DNA of 64,000 nucleotides from HGM04593 sp045647885. GTDB taxonomy: Bacteria > Bacteroidota > Bacteroidia > Bacteroidales > Bacteroidaceae. Under the pieces are notes generated by a model that ran no database searches, was not told the DNA's origin, and was given only the letters and a program-made list of their open reading frames with translations. Both the position numbers and the translations under genes were made by a program. The stretch is taken from the NCBI GenBank assembly GCA_045647885.1, contig JAZRMX010000037.1, positions 51,633 to 115,632 of the forward strand, written 5' to 3'. Positions 1-8,264 of the stretch are shown one piece after another (position 1 is the first letter of the stretch; each line of letters starts with the position of its first letter).

Positions 1-1
1 A

Positions 2-3000
2 TTCTACAGATGCCACAACCTTACAGGAGAGCTTGTCATACCCGACGGGGTGGAAACTATCGATAGCAATGCATTCTTCGGGTGTTATAACCTCTGTGGT
101 GAGCTCACAATCCCCAACAGTGTAAAGACTATAGGGGGAAGTGCATTTCAAGGAGCTAATTTCACAAGCCTTAAAATGGGAAATGGTGTTGAGTCTATTG
201 GGGGAACTGCATTTGCCGATTATGGTAGCAAGGGTAGCATCAAGGATGTGTATATTACCGACCTTGCCGCCTGGTGCAGAATAAATTTTAATGCAGGAAA
301 TGCCAATCCCTTGAACGGAGGTGCCAACCTGCACTTGAACGGCAAGTTACTCACCAGCCTTGCCATCCCCGACGATGTTACCGAAATCAAGCAATATGCT
401 TTTTATAATTGCCTGAGTATTGACACCATTGATTTTGGCAATGTAACAAGCATTGGAAATAGCGCGTTCTATAATTGTTACAACCTTGCCGGGGAACTCA
501 TAATCCCCAACAGCGTAACAGTGATAGATTATAGTGCATTTGCGAATCACCCCTACAGCAATGGATTGACAAGCATTGTGTTTGGCGACGGAATAACTGA
601 ATTGAAAGGTGGCACATTTGCTAGATGTAACAATATAAAAGAGATAACATTTGGTAAAAACATTGAAAGAATAGAGAAAAACACATTTGAGAATTGGAGC
701 TACTCATCTCTCACTTTTAACAGCGACACGGTGAAAGACTGGTTTAGAAATTCTGAATGGGTTACCGAAGTACACTTCGGCGGCAATGTGAAGGCCATTA
801 CCGAAGGAGCATTTGCAAATTGTAACATAGACTCGGTACACATTACCACAGGAATAACCTCGATTGGCGATTATGCCTTCTCGTGGAACAAGAACCTGCG
901 CAAGTTAACTGTTGCACCGGAAAACAGCGTTTATAACGCTATTGAAGAACATAATGTAATTATGGAAACAGCCACCAACAAGGTGGTGCTTGCCGGGCGT
1001 GGTGCCACAATACCTAATCACGCTACTTCCATAGGCAACGGAGCTTTCAACGGCCTGCTTGGTGTAAACGAACTTATTATACCCGCAAGCATTGAGAGTA
1101 TCGGCGACTGGGCTTTCGACGGTTGCGAGGAACTTAAAACAGTCATAAACTACTCGGGCCTGCTTCTCACAAAAGGCTCTATCGACCACGGCTATGTTGC
1201 TTATTATGCCGAGAATGTTACAAATATCACAGGCATTGTAGACGATTATGTATTTCTAACCATCGATACGGCGAACTACCTAATCGACTATATTGGTGAG
1301 ACCGATGCACTTGTTCTTCCCAATGATTTTAACGGTGAGGATTACACCATTGTTTCCGGAGCATTCAAGAACAAAAAGGCAATCACAAACATCACCCTGT
1401 CAAATGGTGTTACCGAGATTGGCGACAGCGCATTTGCAAGGTGTACTGCCCTCGAAGAGCTCAACATTTCGGCAACAGTAGGGAAAATTGGCAAAGGCAT
1501 TACCGCCGAATGCAATGCCCTTGCAGCCATTAGTGTAGCCGAGTGGAACACCACGTTCGACAGCCGCGAGGAGTGCAACGCCGTGATAAGTAACATTGAG
1601 TATATTGCATCGGGTGACACAACGTGGGTGGCAACCACAAGCCCTGAGGCCGGCAACACCTACATTCTCGAATGCCCATTGTTCAACAAAGTTCAGGGCG
1701 TGCGCAAGGCACTCTACAACAAGAATGGTTCCATTGTTGAGTGGAAGACTCTCGACGAAACAGACGACAGCTTCTTGTGGAAGGTGGAAAGTACCGCAAC
1801 AGGCAATGTACTCAAAAGCGTGAAGGATGGCCGTTACCTCATAGGTAAGGAGTACAATGAAACAAACTGGACTCTGGAAAGTTCGTCCACCGGTTGTGAA
1901 TTCAGCATCATAGCTCTCGATGGGAACGAGGTATCAATCTCCATCACCAACCGTCACCTGCACGCAGGAGGACACCAAGAAGGAAATGGCAGCGAGGGAA
2001 GAATCGTCAGCTGGGAAACCAACTCGGCCAACAGTGCATCGGCGTGGGTTTTTGTAGAGCAAAAAATTGACAACATTTCACAATGTGCCAACACTCTTGT
2101 ACTCGGTTGCAAGACAACCATAATCCCAGAAAGCGTTGTAGCCATCGGTGAGGGAGCGTTCTGCGGTGTTCAGGAATTGCAATCTATAACAATCCCTGCA
2201 AGCGTTACTGCAATAGGCAAAGAGGCATTCAAAGGATGTTCAAGACTCGAAACAATCTATTGTAAGGGAACAACCCCGGCAACTATCTATGGCAACACGT
2301 TCAGCAATTACAATGCCACATTGTATGTGCCCACAGGTTCAAAGGAGGCTTACCAAGCAGCATCGTACTGGAGTAATTTTGTAAACATTGTGGAAGAGGA
2401 GTCTACTACTCTTCCCGGTGACATCACAGGCGACAATGTTGTAAACGTGGGCGACATTACTACTATCGCGGCAATGATTCTCGACGAGTCTTTGATGAAC
2501 GATGCCGCAGATATCAACGATGATGGTGTAGTAAACGTGGGTGATATTACAACACTCGTTAGTATGATTCTTGGTTCCAACTCTGCTCCTGCCCGCGCAG
2601 CAGCTACCCGCTCTGCCGACGCACCTGTTGTTTCTGCAAACTTTGACGAGGAGGGAACAATGCTCATCAACGTATTTAACCCCGGTTATCCCTTCACAGC
2701 TGCGCAGTTCGACCTCTCATTCGAGGGTGGCATCAGCGTAGTTACCGATGGTGAGTACTTTGATGTATTCTTGGGAAGCCGCACAACAAGCCGCAACCAC
2801 AGCGAGCCCGAGTGCAACACCCAGCCCGACGGTTCACTCCGCGTGGTTATCCTCTCATTGAAGAACAAGCTATTTGATGGCACAGAGGGTGACATTGCTA
2901 ATATCAACCTCGATGTTACAGGTATTGCCGATGGTGAGTACAAGTACACTATCAAGAACATCGTTCTTTCTGACCCCCAGTCACAGATTAAATATCCGGC

Positions 3001-3163
3001 CGATGTTGAGGGTTCACTTTGGGTAACTGCTACAGGCATCGACAGCATTACTGCCGGCAGCCAGAACTGCAATGAGGATATTTATGACCTCAGCGGTCGC
3101 AAGGTTGCTAACCCTGTTAAGGGTGGTATTTACATCAAAGGTGGTAAGAAATTCATTATGTAA
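2..3163 (+). CDS. BspA-like LRR surface protein with dockerin and C-terminal sorting-like tail (5' partial)
   Basis: The frame is open to the window edge, so the N-terminus and signal peptide lie upstream; the GTG at 50 is internal. The first part is tandem BspA/TpLRR-type (LRR_5) repeats with units such as IPNSVKTIGGSAF and IPASIESIGDWAF, and more repeats near 2110-2280. Between them (about 1600-2060) lies a non-LRR segment rich in W and G that resembles a beta-trefoil/ricin-like fold. A dockerin-like pair of Ca-binding loops follows (about 2417-2580, GDITGDNVVNVGDIT and ADINDDGVVNVGDIT), then a cohesin-like beta-sandwich, then a tail with IYDLSGRKV and GIYIKGGKKF typical of Bacteroidales C-terminal sorting domains. 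I infer an exported, cell-surface adhesion or binding protein. The ligand cannot be told from sequence. Confidence 0.88.
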   Translation, partial: FYRCHNLTGELVIPDGVETIDSNAFFGCYNLCGELTIPNSVKTIGGSAFQGANFTSLKMGNGVESIGGTAFADYGSKGSIKDVYITDLAAWCRINFNAGNANPLNGGANLHLNGKLLTSLAIPDDVTEIKQYAFYNCLSIDTIDFGNVTSIGNSAFYNCYNLAGELIIPNSVTVIDYSAFANHPYSNGLTSIVFGDGITELKGGTFARCNNIKEITFGKNIERIEKNTFENWSYSSLTFNSDTVKDWFRNSEWVTEVHFGGNVKAITEGAFANCNIDSVHITTGITSIGDYAFSWNKNLRKLTVAPENSVYNAIEEHNVIMETATNKVVLAGRGATIPNHATSIGNGAFNGLLGVNELIIPASIESIGDWAFDGCEELKTVINYSGLLLTKGSIDHGYVAYYAENVTNITGIVDDYVFLTIDTANYLIDYIGETDALVLPNDFNGEDYTIVSGAFKNKKAITNITLSNGVTEIGDSAFARCTALEELNISATVGKIGKGITAECNALAAISVAEWNTTFDSREECNAVISNIEYIASGDTTWVATTSPEAGNTYILECPLFNKVQGVRKALYNKNGSIVEWKTLDETDDSFLWKVESTATGNVLKSVKDGRYLIGKEYNETNWTLESSSTGCEFSIIALDGNEVSISITNRHLHAGGHQEGNGSEGRIVSWETNSANSASAWVFVEQKIDNISQCANTLVLGCKTTIIPESVVAIGEGAFCGVQELQSITIPASVTAIGKEAFKGCSRLETIYCKGTTPATIYGNTFSNYNATLYVPTGSKEAYQAASYWSNFVNIVEEESTTLPGDITGDNVVNVGDITTIAAMILDESLMNDAADINDDGVVNVGDITTLVSMILGSNSAPARAAATRSADAPVVSANFDEEGTMLINVFNPGYPFTAAQFDLSFEGGISVVTDGEYFDVFLGSRTTSRNHSEPECNTQPDGSLRVVILSLKNKLFDGTEGDIANINLDVTGIADGEYKYTIKNIVLSDPQSQIKYPADVEGSLWVTATGIDSITAGSQNCNEDIYDLSGRKVANPVKGGIYIKGGKKFIM

Positions 3164-3186
3164 TTTTTAATATCCCTTCTATACTC

Positions 3187-3226
3187 AACGAGTCGCGGTA
3201 CACACTGTACCGTGACTCGTTTTTTG
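3187..3226 (+). terminator. Rho-independent terminator after the LRR protein gene
   Basis: The arms AACGAGTCGCGGTAC and GTACCGTGACTCGTT flank a 5-nt loop and are followed by a T-run. The hairpin lies 24 nt after the stop codon of the LRR gene. Confidence 0.85.
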
Positions 3227-3230
3227 TTTA

Positions 3231-3671
3231 TTGAAATAATAACTCCTCCCCTTGCCTTGCGAGGTGGAGGCGTCGGCTTGCCGACGGAGGGGAGCGGGAA
3301 AAAACAATACCATCATCCCCCTCGCCTTACAGGCCACTCCCCTTGTTGCATCAAGTGGGAGAGTTTTAATGCCCTAAAAATTAATAAGACATAAGAACAG
3401 GGCGCACTGATAGTGCGAGGTGTAGGGGCGAACCGATGTGTCTGCCCAAAATAAAATAAGACAGAAGAACAGAACGCACAAAATGTGCGCACAAAAGAAC
3501 ATAATAAACAAAACCACAAACCCGTAGGGGCAGACCGATGTGTCTGCCCAAAAAAAGAATACAACAAAAAGGGCGAACACATCGGTTCGCCCCTACAAAG
3601 AAACAACAACCAACAACAAGCATAGGCTGACCAAAGGCCAGCCTATGCGTAAGGGAAACAATACCAGGCAA
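3231..3671. repeat. Non-coding stretch of small hairpin repeats
   Basis: This gap of about 440 bp has no convincing gene; the short open frames here are translations of repeats. It holds two repeat types. One (about 3241-3300) is a C/T- then G-rich unit containing the hairpin CGTCGG-CTTG-CCGACG. The other occurs three times, at 3422-3451 and 3524-3555 in plus orientation and at 3571-3596 inverted. Each copy of the second type is itself a hairpin around the sequence CCGATGTG or its complement. They look like dispersed intergenic palindromes; copy number elsewhere in the genome cannot be seen here. Confidence 0.75.
3620..3648 (-). terminator. Hairpin terminator of the mrp operon
   Basis: The arms GCATAGGCTG and CAGCCTATGC form a strong stem with a small inner CC/GG pairing around AAA. 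On the minus strand it is followed by a T/G-rich run. It sits just downstream of the last minus-strand gene of the ilvE-mrp group. Confidence 0.6.
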
Positions 3672-3977
3672 TTACTTGCCGTAAGACTCCTCGTCCTCGG
3701 CAACCATACGAAGGTCGTCGCCGGTATCATCGTAAAGCTTTACAGAATCTTTGTCGTCACCAATAAGCGCGGCAATCTTCTTCTCAATCTCATCGACCTC
3801 GGCAGGAGGGAAATACTCAAGAAGTTCCTCGCGCGAATATAGACAAAGTGTTGCGGCATCGCACATAAGCACCTCGCCAAGCGAGCCTTCGCTATGCAGG
3901 TTCTTAATAAGTTCGCGGCACTCGTCGCTTGTAGCGCGGCCGTCGAGGTAATTCAGGATTTTATCTTCGCGTTCCAT
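3672..3977 (-). CDS. Small acidic hypothetical protein
   Basis: This is a 101-residue protein I do not recognise. It begins MEREDKILNYLDG, which recalls the N-terminal helix of anti-sigma-factor-like proteins, but there is no zinc motif or membrane segment. The C-terminal third is very acidic (DDTGDDL, EDEES). The gene starts 8 nt after mrp and is the last gene before a hairpin terminator, so it is probably co-transcribed with mrp. Codon use matches the neighbours, so the frame is likely real. No function is proposed. Confidence 0.75.
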   Translation of the reverse strand: MEREDKILNYLDGRATSDECRELIKNLHSEGSLGEVLMCDAATLCLYSREELLEYFPPAEVDEIEKKIAALIGDDKDSVKLYDDTGDDLRMVAEDEESYGK

Positions 3978-3985
3978 AAACTCAC

Positions 3986-5089
3986 TTATTTATGTGTCTC
4001 TACAATCTTTGTCTGCGGCAGTTCGGCATTACGCTTTCTTGCATTCTCCACCAATGCGCCGGCAACCTCCATAAAGGCAAAGCCGTCGGGGGTATTCTTC
4101 ATTGCAATGGGCACACCCTCGTCGCCACTCTCACAGATACTCTGCACAAGGGGTATTTGACCAATGAGAGGAACGTTGAACGCCTCGGCCATACGCTTAC
4201 CACCCTCTTTTCCAAATATATAATACTTGTTCTGCGGGAGCTCGGCAGGGGTGAACCACGCCATATTTTCCACCACACCAAGGATGGGCACGGCTACCTT
4301 GTCATTCATAAACATATTTACTCCCTTAATGGCTGCTGCGAGCGACACCTCCTGGGGTGTTGTTACCACCACCGCGCCTGTGAGAGCAAGGCTCTGAACT
4401 ATGGTAAGATGTATGTCGCTGGTACCGGGAGGGAGGTCTATGAGGAAATAGTCGAGGTCGCCCCAGTTTGCGTCGGCTATAAGCTGTTTCAAGGCATTGC
4501 TTGCCATACTTCCGCGCCAGAGAATTGCCTGGTCGGGGTCTACAAAGAAGCCTATTGAGAGTATCTTAACGCCGTATTTTTCCACGGGTTTTATGAGGTC
4601 GCGGCCATCGATATGCTCGCTGTAGGGGCGTTCATCCTCCACGCTGAACATTTTGGGGATTGAGGGGCCGAAGATGTCGGCATCGAGCAAACCTACTTTA
4701 TAGCCCAAGCGTGCAAGCGCTATCGCAAGGTTGGCCGACACGGTGGATTTACCCACGCCGCCCTTGCCCGACGATATTGCAATAACATTCTTCACCTGTG
4801 GCAGGAACTTGCCCACCTCGGGGCGCGCCGCCTGACGCGACACGACGGTGATGTTACCCACAATTTCCACATCCTTGCCCACGTATGTGAGTATGGCGGT
4901 CTCGGCCGATTTAACTACGGAGCGTATGAAGGGGTCGGTGGGCTTGTCGAATATCAGCGAGAAGGATACTTTATTTCCCTCTATGCGTATGTTATCGTCG
5001 ACCATTTCGGCCTCGACAAGGTTCTTGCCGCTGCCGGGGTAGCGCACCTTTGTAAGTGCGTCGAGTATGAGTTTGGGATATAATGCCAT
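3986..5089 (-). CDS. mrp: Mrp/NBP35-family iron-sulfur carrier ATPase
   Basis: This 367-residue P-loop protein has an N-terminal MIP18/DUF59-like domain (about residues 1-85) and then the deviant Walker A GKGGVGKS, the switch LLDADIFGPSIPKMF and the Walker B region FLIDLPPGTSD. The family binds and transfers Fe-S clusters in the cytosol. The C-terminal CxxC used by E. coli-type Mrp for cluster bridging is absent: after VVENMAWFTP comes AELPQNKYYIFG with no cysteine pair. From memory Bacteroidota homologues share this, so the gene is probably intact, but its cluster chemistry may differ. It lies 6 nt after the Dabb gene in a tight minus-strand operon. Confidence 0.93.
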   Translation of the reverse strand: MALYPKLILDALTKVRYPGSGKNLVEAEMVDDNIRIEGNKVSFSLIFDKPTDPFIRSVVKSAETAILTYVGKDVEIVGNITVVSRQAARPEVGKFLPQVKNVIAISSGKGGVGKSTVSANLAIALARLGYKVGLLDADIFGPSIPKMFSVEDERPYSEHIDGRDLIKPVEKYGVKILSIGFFVDPDQAILWRGSMASNALKQLIADANWGDLDYFLIDLPPGTSDIHLTIVQSLALTGAVVVTTPQEVSLAAAIKGVNMFMNDKVAVPILGVVENMAWFTPAELPQNKYYIFGKEGGKRMAEAFNVPLIGQIPLVQSICESGDEGVPIAMKNTPDGFAFMEVAGALVENARKRNAELPQTKIVETHK

Positions 5090-5095
5090 CGTTCG

Positions 5096-5398
5096 TTAGA
5101 TTTCGTAATCAACATCGGCACGCAACTCGCGCACCTCTTTGCAATATGCTGCCACCGCCTTGTGTGCAGGGTGCACCTTATAACGGTCGAGAGCCTCTTT
5201 ATCGTCGAAAGTAGATATAAGCACTGCGTCGTACGCCGAAGCACTGGGGGTAATATTCACACCCACCTCCATAGAACGAATTTCGGGAACCACACCCACA
5301 AGAGCTTCAAGATGCTCTTTCATCCACTGCGCGTGCTCAACACGAGTCTTTCCTCCTGCGCCTTCAACAAAGCGCCACATTACAATATGTTTAAGCAT
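5096..5398 (-). CDS. Dabb (stress-responsive A/B barrel) domain protein
   Basis: This 100-residue protein opens with MLKHIVMWRF and contains YDAVLISTFDDKEALDRYKVHPAHKAV in pieces that fit the dimeric alpha-beta barrel (Dabb) family. These are small cytosolic proteins, some with enzyme or stress roles, but most have no known reaction. The family assignment is good and the function is unknown. It lies between trmB (9 nt) and mrp (6 nt) on the minus strand and is likely translated from the same message. Confidence 0.85.
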   Translation of the reverse strand: MLKHIVMWRFVEGAGGKTRVEHAQWMKEHLEALVGVVPEIRSMEVGVNITPSASAYDAVLISTFDDKEALDRYKVHPAHKAVAAYCKEVRELRADVDYEI

Positions 5399-5407
5399 AA
5401 TATTCTG

Positions 5408-6166
5408 TTATTTACTTGTTTGCAGACCGCTGCGCTTGCTGCGGTTGTAACTACGGTATTCGTCGAGTTCAATCTCCACGTTAGGTTCCTCGAAGGTATC
5501 CTTGCCGTCGAGCCCGAATGAGATATATTTTATGGTGAGACCACGCTCGAGCCACTGCGACTCGTAGTATGTGCGTATAGAAAGAATCTCACCCACCTCC
5601 TCCTGTGCATAAACATCGCTTATGCAAGCGCGCACGGGAAGGTTGTTCACCTCAGTCACATATTTTGTGTATGTGAACATAAAGTTACTGTCGGTCTTAA
5701 GATGCACCACTGCGTCGGGAGCGAGAATCTTCGCATAACGTTGCAGGAAGAGCGACGAGGTGAGTCGTTTGGTGTATTTCTTCATCTGCGGGTCGGGGAA
5801 TGTGAGCCATATCTCGCTCACCTCGCCGGCTGCGAAGAAGTGGTCTATAATCTCTATGGTGGTGCGCAAGAAACCCACATTGGTGAGGTTGTTGTTTATG
5901 GCATCGGTAGCACCGGTCCACATACGCGCACCTTTTATATCTACACCAATGAAATTCTTGTCGGGGAACTTGCGTGCGAGGGCAACGGTATACTCTCCCC
6001 TGCCACAGCCAAGTTCCAGCACAATGGGATTATCATTTTTAAAGAAATCCCTTCCCCAATGCCCCTTCATTTCAAAAGGGCGAGCATCGCCCATAGAAAA
6101 GTGATGCTCGATTACATTGGGATATTGTGCCATATCGGCAAATTTTTTCAATTTACCCTTTCCCAT
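5408..6166 (-). CDS. trmB: tRNA (guanine-N7-)-methyltransferase
   Basis: The enzyme transfers methyl from S-adenosylmethionine to N7 of G46 in the tRNA variable loop. The 252-residue protein shows the SAM-binding motif VLELGCGRGEYTVALA, the following acidic residue in FIGVDIKGARM, and the family signature WLTFPDPQMKKYTKRLT. The C-terminal part contains YESQWLERGLTIKYISF. It starts 3 nt after the DUF975 gene and is followed closely by the Dabb and mrp genes. The pairing trmB-mrp is, from memory, common in Bacteroidales. The start is the first ATG of the frame and gives a normal length. Confidence 0.95.
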   Translation of the reverse strand: MGKGKLKKFADMAQYPNVIEHHFSMGDARPFEMKGHWGRDFFKNDNPIVLELGCGRGEYTVALARKFPDKNFIGVDIKGARMWTGATDAINNNLTNVGFLRTTIEIIDHFFAAGEVSEIWLTFPDPQMKKYTKRLTSSLFLQRYAKILAPDAVVHLKTDSNFMFTYTKYVTEVNNLPVRACISDVYAQEEVGEILSIRTYYESQWLERGLTIKYISFGLDGKDTFEEPNVEIELDEYRSYNRSKRSGLQTSK

Positions 6167-6169
6167 AGC

Positions 6170-6778
6170 TTATGCAGCGATTTTTTGTTCGTACTCTGCT
6201 TTCAACTCCTCGTAATAATTGGCAAAAGTTGCATTCATATAAGGTGTAACCCATATAGCAGCAATACCCAAAGTGATTATTTCCAATAAAATCCAACCAA
6301 TGAAGCTTAAGAACAGACAGAAGAACTCCCATTTATGTCCCTGCATCATTGCCATACTGCGCTCAATGGCAGCATTATAGGACAATTCGGGGTTATCCTT
6401 AAGTACAAACAGGGTCTGTGAATATGCCATACCTTTTACAAACGCGGGAATGATAAGAAGCAATGCCCACAAGATGAGATATACATATTCCAACAAGGCT
6501 GTACCTGTAATGCGCAGATAATCGTTGTAACCTACAAACAATTTCTCAACCTTGGCAGGCTCTCCGGTACGTTTGTTGTCGAGGAATAAGACTGTATAAG
6601 AATATGCCATAGGAATCATAAGCAGGGTGGTTATAATTGAATAATCCCACATACTGCTTTCTGCGAAAGAAACGACCCAACCAAGAAGGAAATATACAAA
6701 AGTGAGTATGGCAAACTGTGTCCACTGGCCCTTGAGCTGCTCACAAGCTGCTTTTTTTAAAGATTTGAAATTTGACAT
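6170..6778 (-). CDS. DUF975-like multi-pass membrane protein
   Basis: This 202-residue protein has a short cytosolic N-terminus (MSNFKSLKKAACEQLKGQW) and about five hydrophobic segments: around residues 22-40, 48-66, 93-120, 125-145 (partly amphipathic) and 150-180. The conserved stretch SYNAAIERSMAMMQGHKWEFFCL followed by FIGW matches the pattern of DUF975 membrane proteins. The role of that family is not established. It lies 18 nt after ilvE and 3 nt before trmB, so it is probably part of the same operon. Confidence 0.82.
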   Translation of the reverse strand: MSNFKSLKKAACEQLKGQWTQFAILTFVYFLLGWVVSFAESSMWDYSIITTLLMIPMAYSYTVLFLDNKRTGEPAKVEKLFVGYNDYLRITGTALLEYVYLILWALLLIIPAFVKGMAYSQTLFVLKDNPELSYNAAIERSMAMMQGHKWEFFCLFLSFIGWILLEIITLGIAAIWVTPYMNATFANYYEELKAEYEQKIAA

Positions 6779-6796
6779 ATTTACGTATTTTTTATT

Positions 6797-7819
6797 TTAG
6801 ATATCAAGAACTGTTACCCAACCATACAAATCGGGCTCGTCGCCATACTGTATAGCACGTAGTTTATTATACAATTTTGTACAAACGGGACCGGGCTTAC
6901 CATCTTTTGAGATAACATAAGACTTGCCAGTCTCGAGGTCGTCGATGCGCTCGATGGGCGAAATTACCGCCGCTGTACCACAAGCTCCGGCCTCCTCGAA
7001 AGTGAGAAGTTCCTCTTCGGGGATGGGACGGATTTCAATAGCCATACCCATATCCTTTGCAAGCTGCTGCAAACTGCGGTTGGTAATAGAGGGCAGAATG
7101 GAGGTTGAAAGGGGTGTTACGTATGTATTGTTCTTAATACCGATGAAGTTGGCCGCACCACACTCGTCGATATATTTCTTCTCTTTTGCATCGAGATAGA
7201 ACTCGCAAGAGTAACCCATATCGTGCGCCATCTTGTTGGCACGGAGGCTTGCCGCATAGTTACCACCCACCTTGTACTTACCGGTACCGAGAGGAGCCGA
7301 GCGGTCGTACTCGCGGATTATTACGTAGGGGTTGGTTGAGAAACCGCCCTTGAAGTATGGGCCTACAGGAGTTACAAAAATTATAAACAGATACTCCGAT
7401 GCAGGGTGAACACCCACCTGTGCGCTTGTACCGATGAGCAAGGGGCGGATGTAGAGCGATGCACCACTCTCGTAAGGAGGAATATAATCCTTGTTAAGTT
7501 CCACAACCTTTGCAACCATCTTGCGGAAAAGCTCCACGCTTACGTGAGGCATAAGAATTCCGTCACAAGTATTCTGCAAACGCTCTGCGTTGGCTTCGAG
7601 GCGGAAGATTCTCACTTTACCGTCTTTTCCGCGGAAGGCCTTCAAGCCCTCGAACGCCTCCTGTCCATAATGCAGACAGGTTGCCGCCATATGCATATTG
7701 ATATGCTCCGAAGAGCTTACCTCAATTTCGCCCCACGCACCGTCGCGATAATAGCAACGTACGTTGTAATCGGTCTTTCTATAACCAAAGCCGATATTTG
7801 CCCAATCTAGATTCTTCAT
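6797..7819 (-). CDS. ilvE: Branched-chain amino acid aminotransferase
   Basis: This PLP enzyme interconverts leucine, isoleucine and valine with their 2-oxo acids, the last step of their synthesis. The 340-residue protein fits the longer BCAT group: YGQEAFEGLKAFRGKDGKVRIFR, the region around the PLP lysine (GTGKYKVGGNYAASL), CGAANFIGI and GTAAVISPI are all seen. It is the first gene of the minus-strand run ilvE-DUF975-trmB-Dabb-mrp. A -7 box lies about 97 nt upstream (7916-7923). Confidence 0.95.
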   Translation of the reverse strand: MKNLDWANIGFGYRKTDYNVRCYYRDGAWGEIEVSSSEHINMHMAATCLHYGQEAFEGLKAFRGKDGKVRIFRLEANAERLQNTCDGILMPHVSVELFRKMVAKVVELNKDYIPPYESGASLYIRPLLIGTSAQVGVHPASEYLFIIFVTPVGPYFKGGFSTNPYVIIREYDRSAPLGTGKYKVGGNYAASLRANKMAHDMGYSCEFYLDAKEKKYIDECGAANFIGIKNNTYVTPLSTSILPSITNRSLQQLAKDMGMAIEIRPIPEEELLTFEEAGACGTAAVISPIERIDDLETGKSYVISKDGKPGPVCTKLYNKLRAIQYGDEPDLYGWVTVLDI

Positions 7820-7915
7820 ATTTTATTCTTTTTACTTTTTATCATTACAATACTTGGCTCGCAAGCAAAGAGATTCTGCAACGAGCACAAATTACCCCCA
7901 GCTTTACGCCAGCCT

Positions 7916-7923
7916 CAAAGATA
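7916..7923 (-). promoter_or_regulatory. Candidate -7 box for ilvE
   Basis: The plus strand reads CAAAGATA, i.e. TATCTTTG on the minus strand, which matches the Bacteroidota -7 element TAnnTTTG. A -33 TTTG at the ideal distance is not clear; a CTTG lies 22 nt away. Confidence 0.45.
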
Positions 7924-8051
7924 CAAACAAACGAGCGAGAAATATCAAGCTTGCGTGAATATTTTTCAAAACTGGTGCAAAAAATCCTATAGATTACCTC
8001 AAAAAAGGAGATATTTGCATAAATATACCTTATTGCAGCAGTTTCATTCTC

Positions 8052-8264
8052 TTACTGCACGCCATCATTCATACGTTGCAATACCGCTTTAACCTCCTCG
8101 TCCACTTCGTAAAGCTTGCTGCGACAGAATTTCATCAGTTCGTCGGCCTCCTTTAGCAACGACGACAATTTGTCTATATCCACAGTACCACTCTGCACTT
8201 CATTCATAATCGCCTCGAGACGCTCCACCGCCTCGGCGTAATTTATAGTATTCTTCTTATCCAT
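8052..8264 (-). CDS. xseB: Exodeoxyribonuclease VII small subunit
   Basis: XseB forms the regulatory small subunits of exonuclease VII, which degrades single-stranded DNA to short oligonucleotides. The protein of 70 residues starts MDKKNTINYAEAVERLEAIM and has the helix-turn-helix hairpin of the family, with LSSLLKEADELMKFCRSKL. The longer frame reaching back to 8372 runs through xseA and is not used; the ATG at 8264 gives the normal length and overlaps the xseA end by 8 nt, which suggests translational coupling. Confidence 0.92.
   Translation of the reverse strand: MDKKNTINYAEAVERLEAIMNEVQSGTVDIDKLSSLLKEADELMKFCRSKLYEVDEEVKAVLQRMNDGVQ

Noticed and set aside
3313..3671. Short overlapping frames on both strands in the repeat region
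   Set aside because: They are translations of the hairpin repeats, give low-complexity Cys/Phe-rich products and share their sequence between frames.
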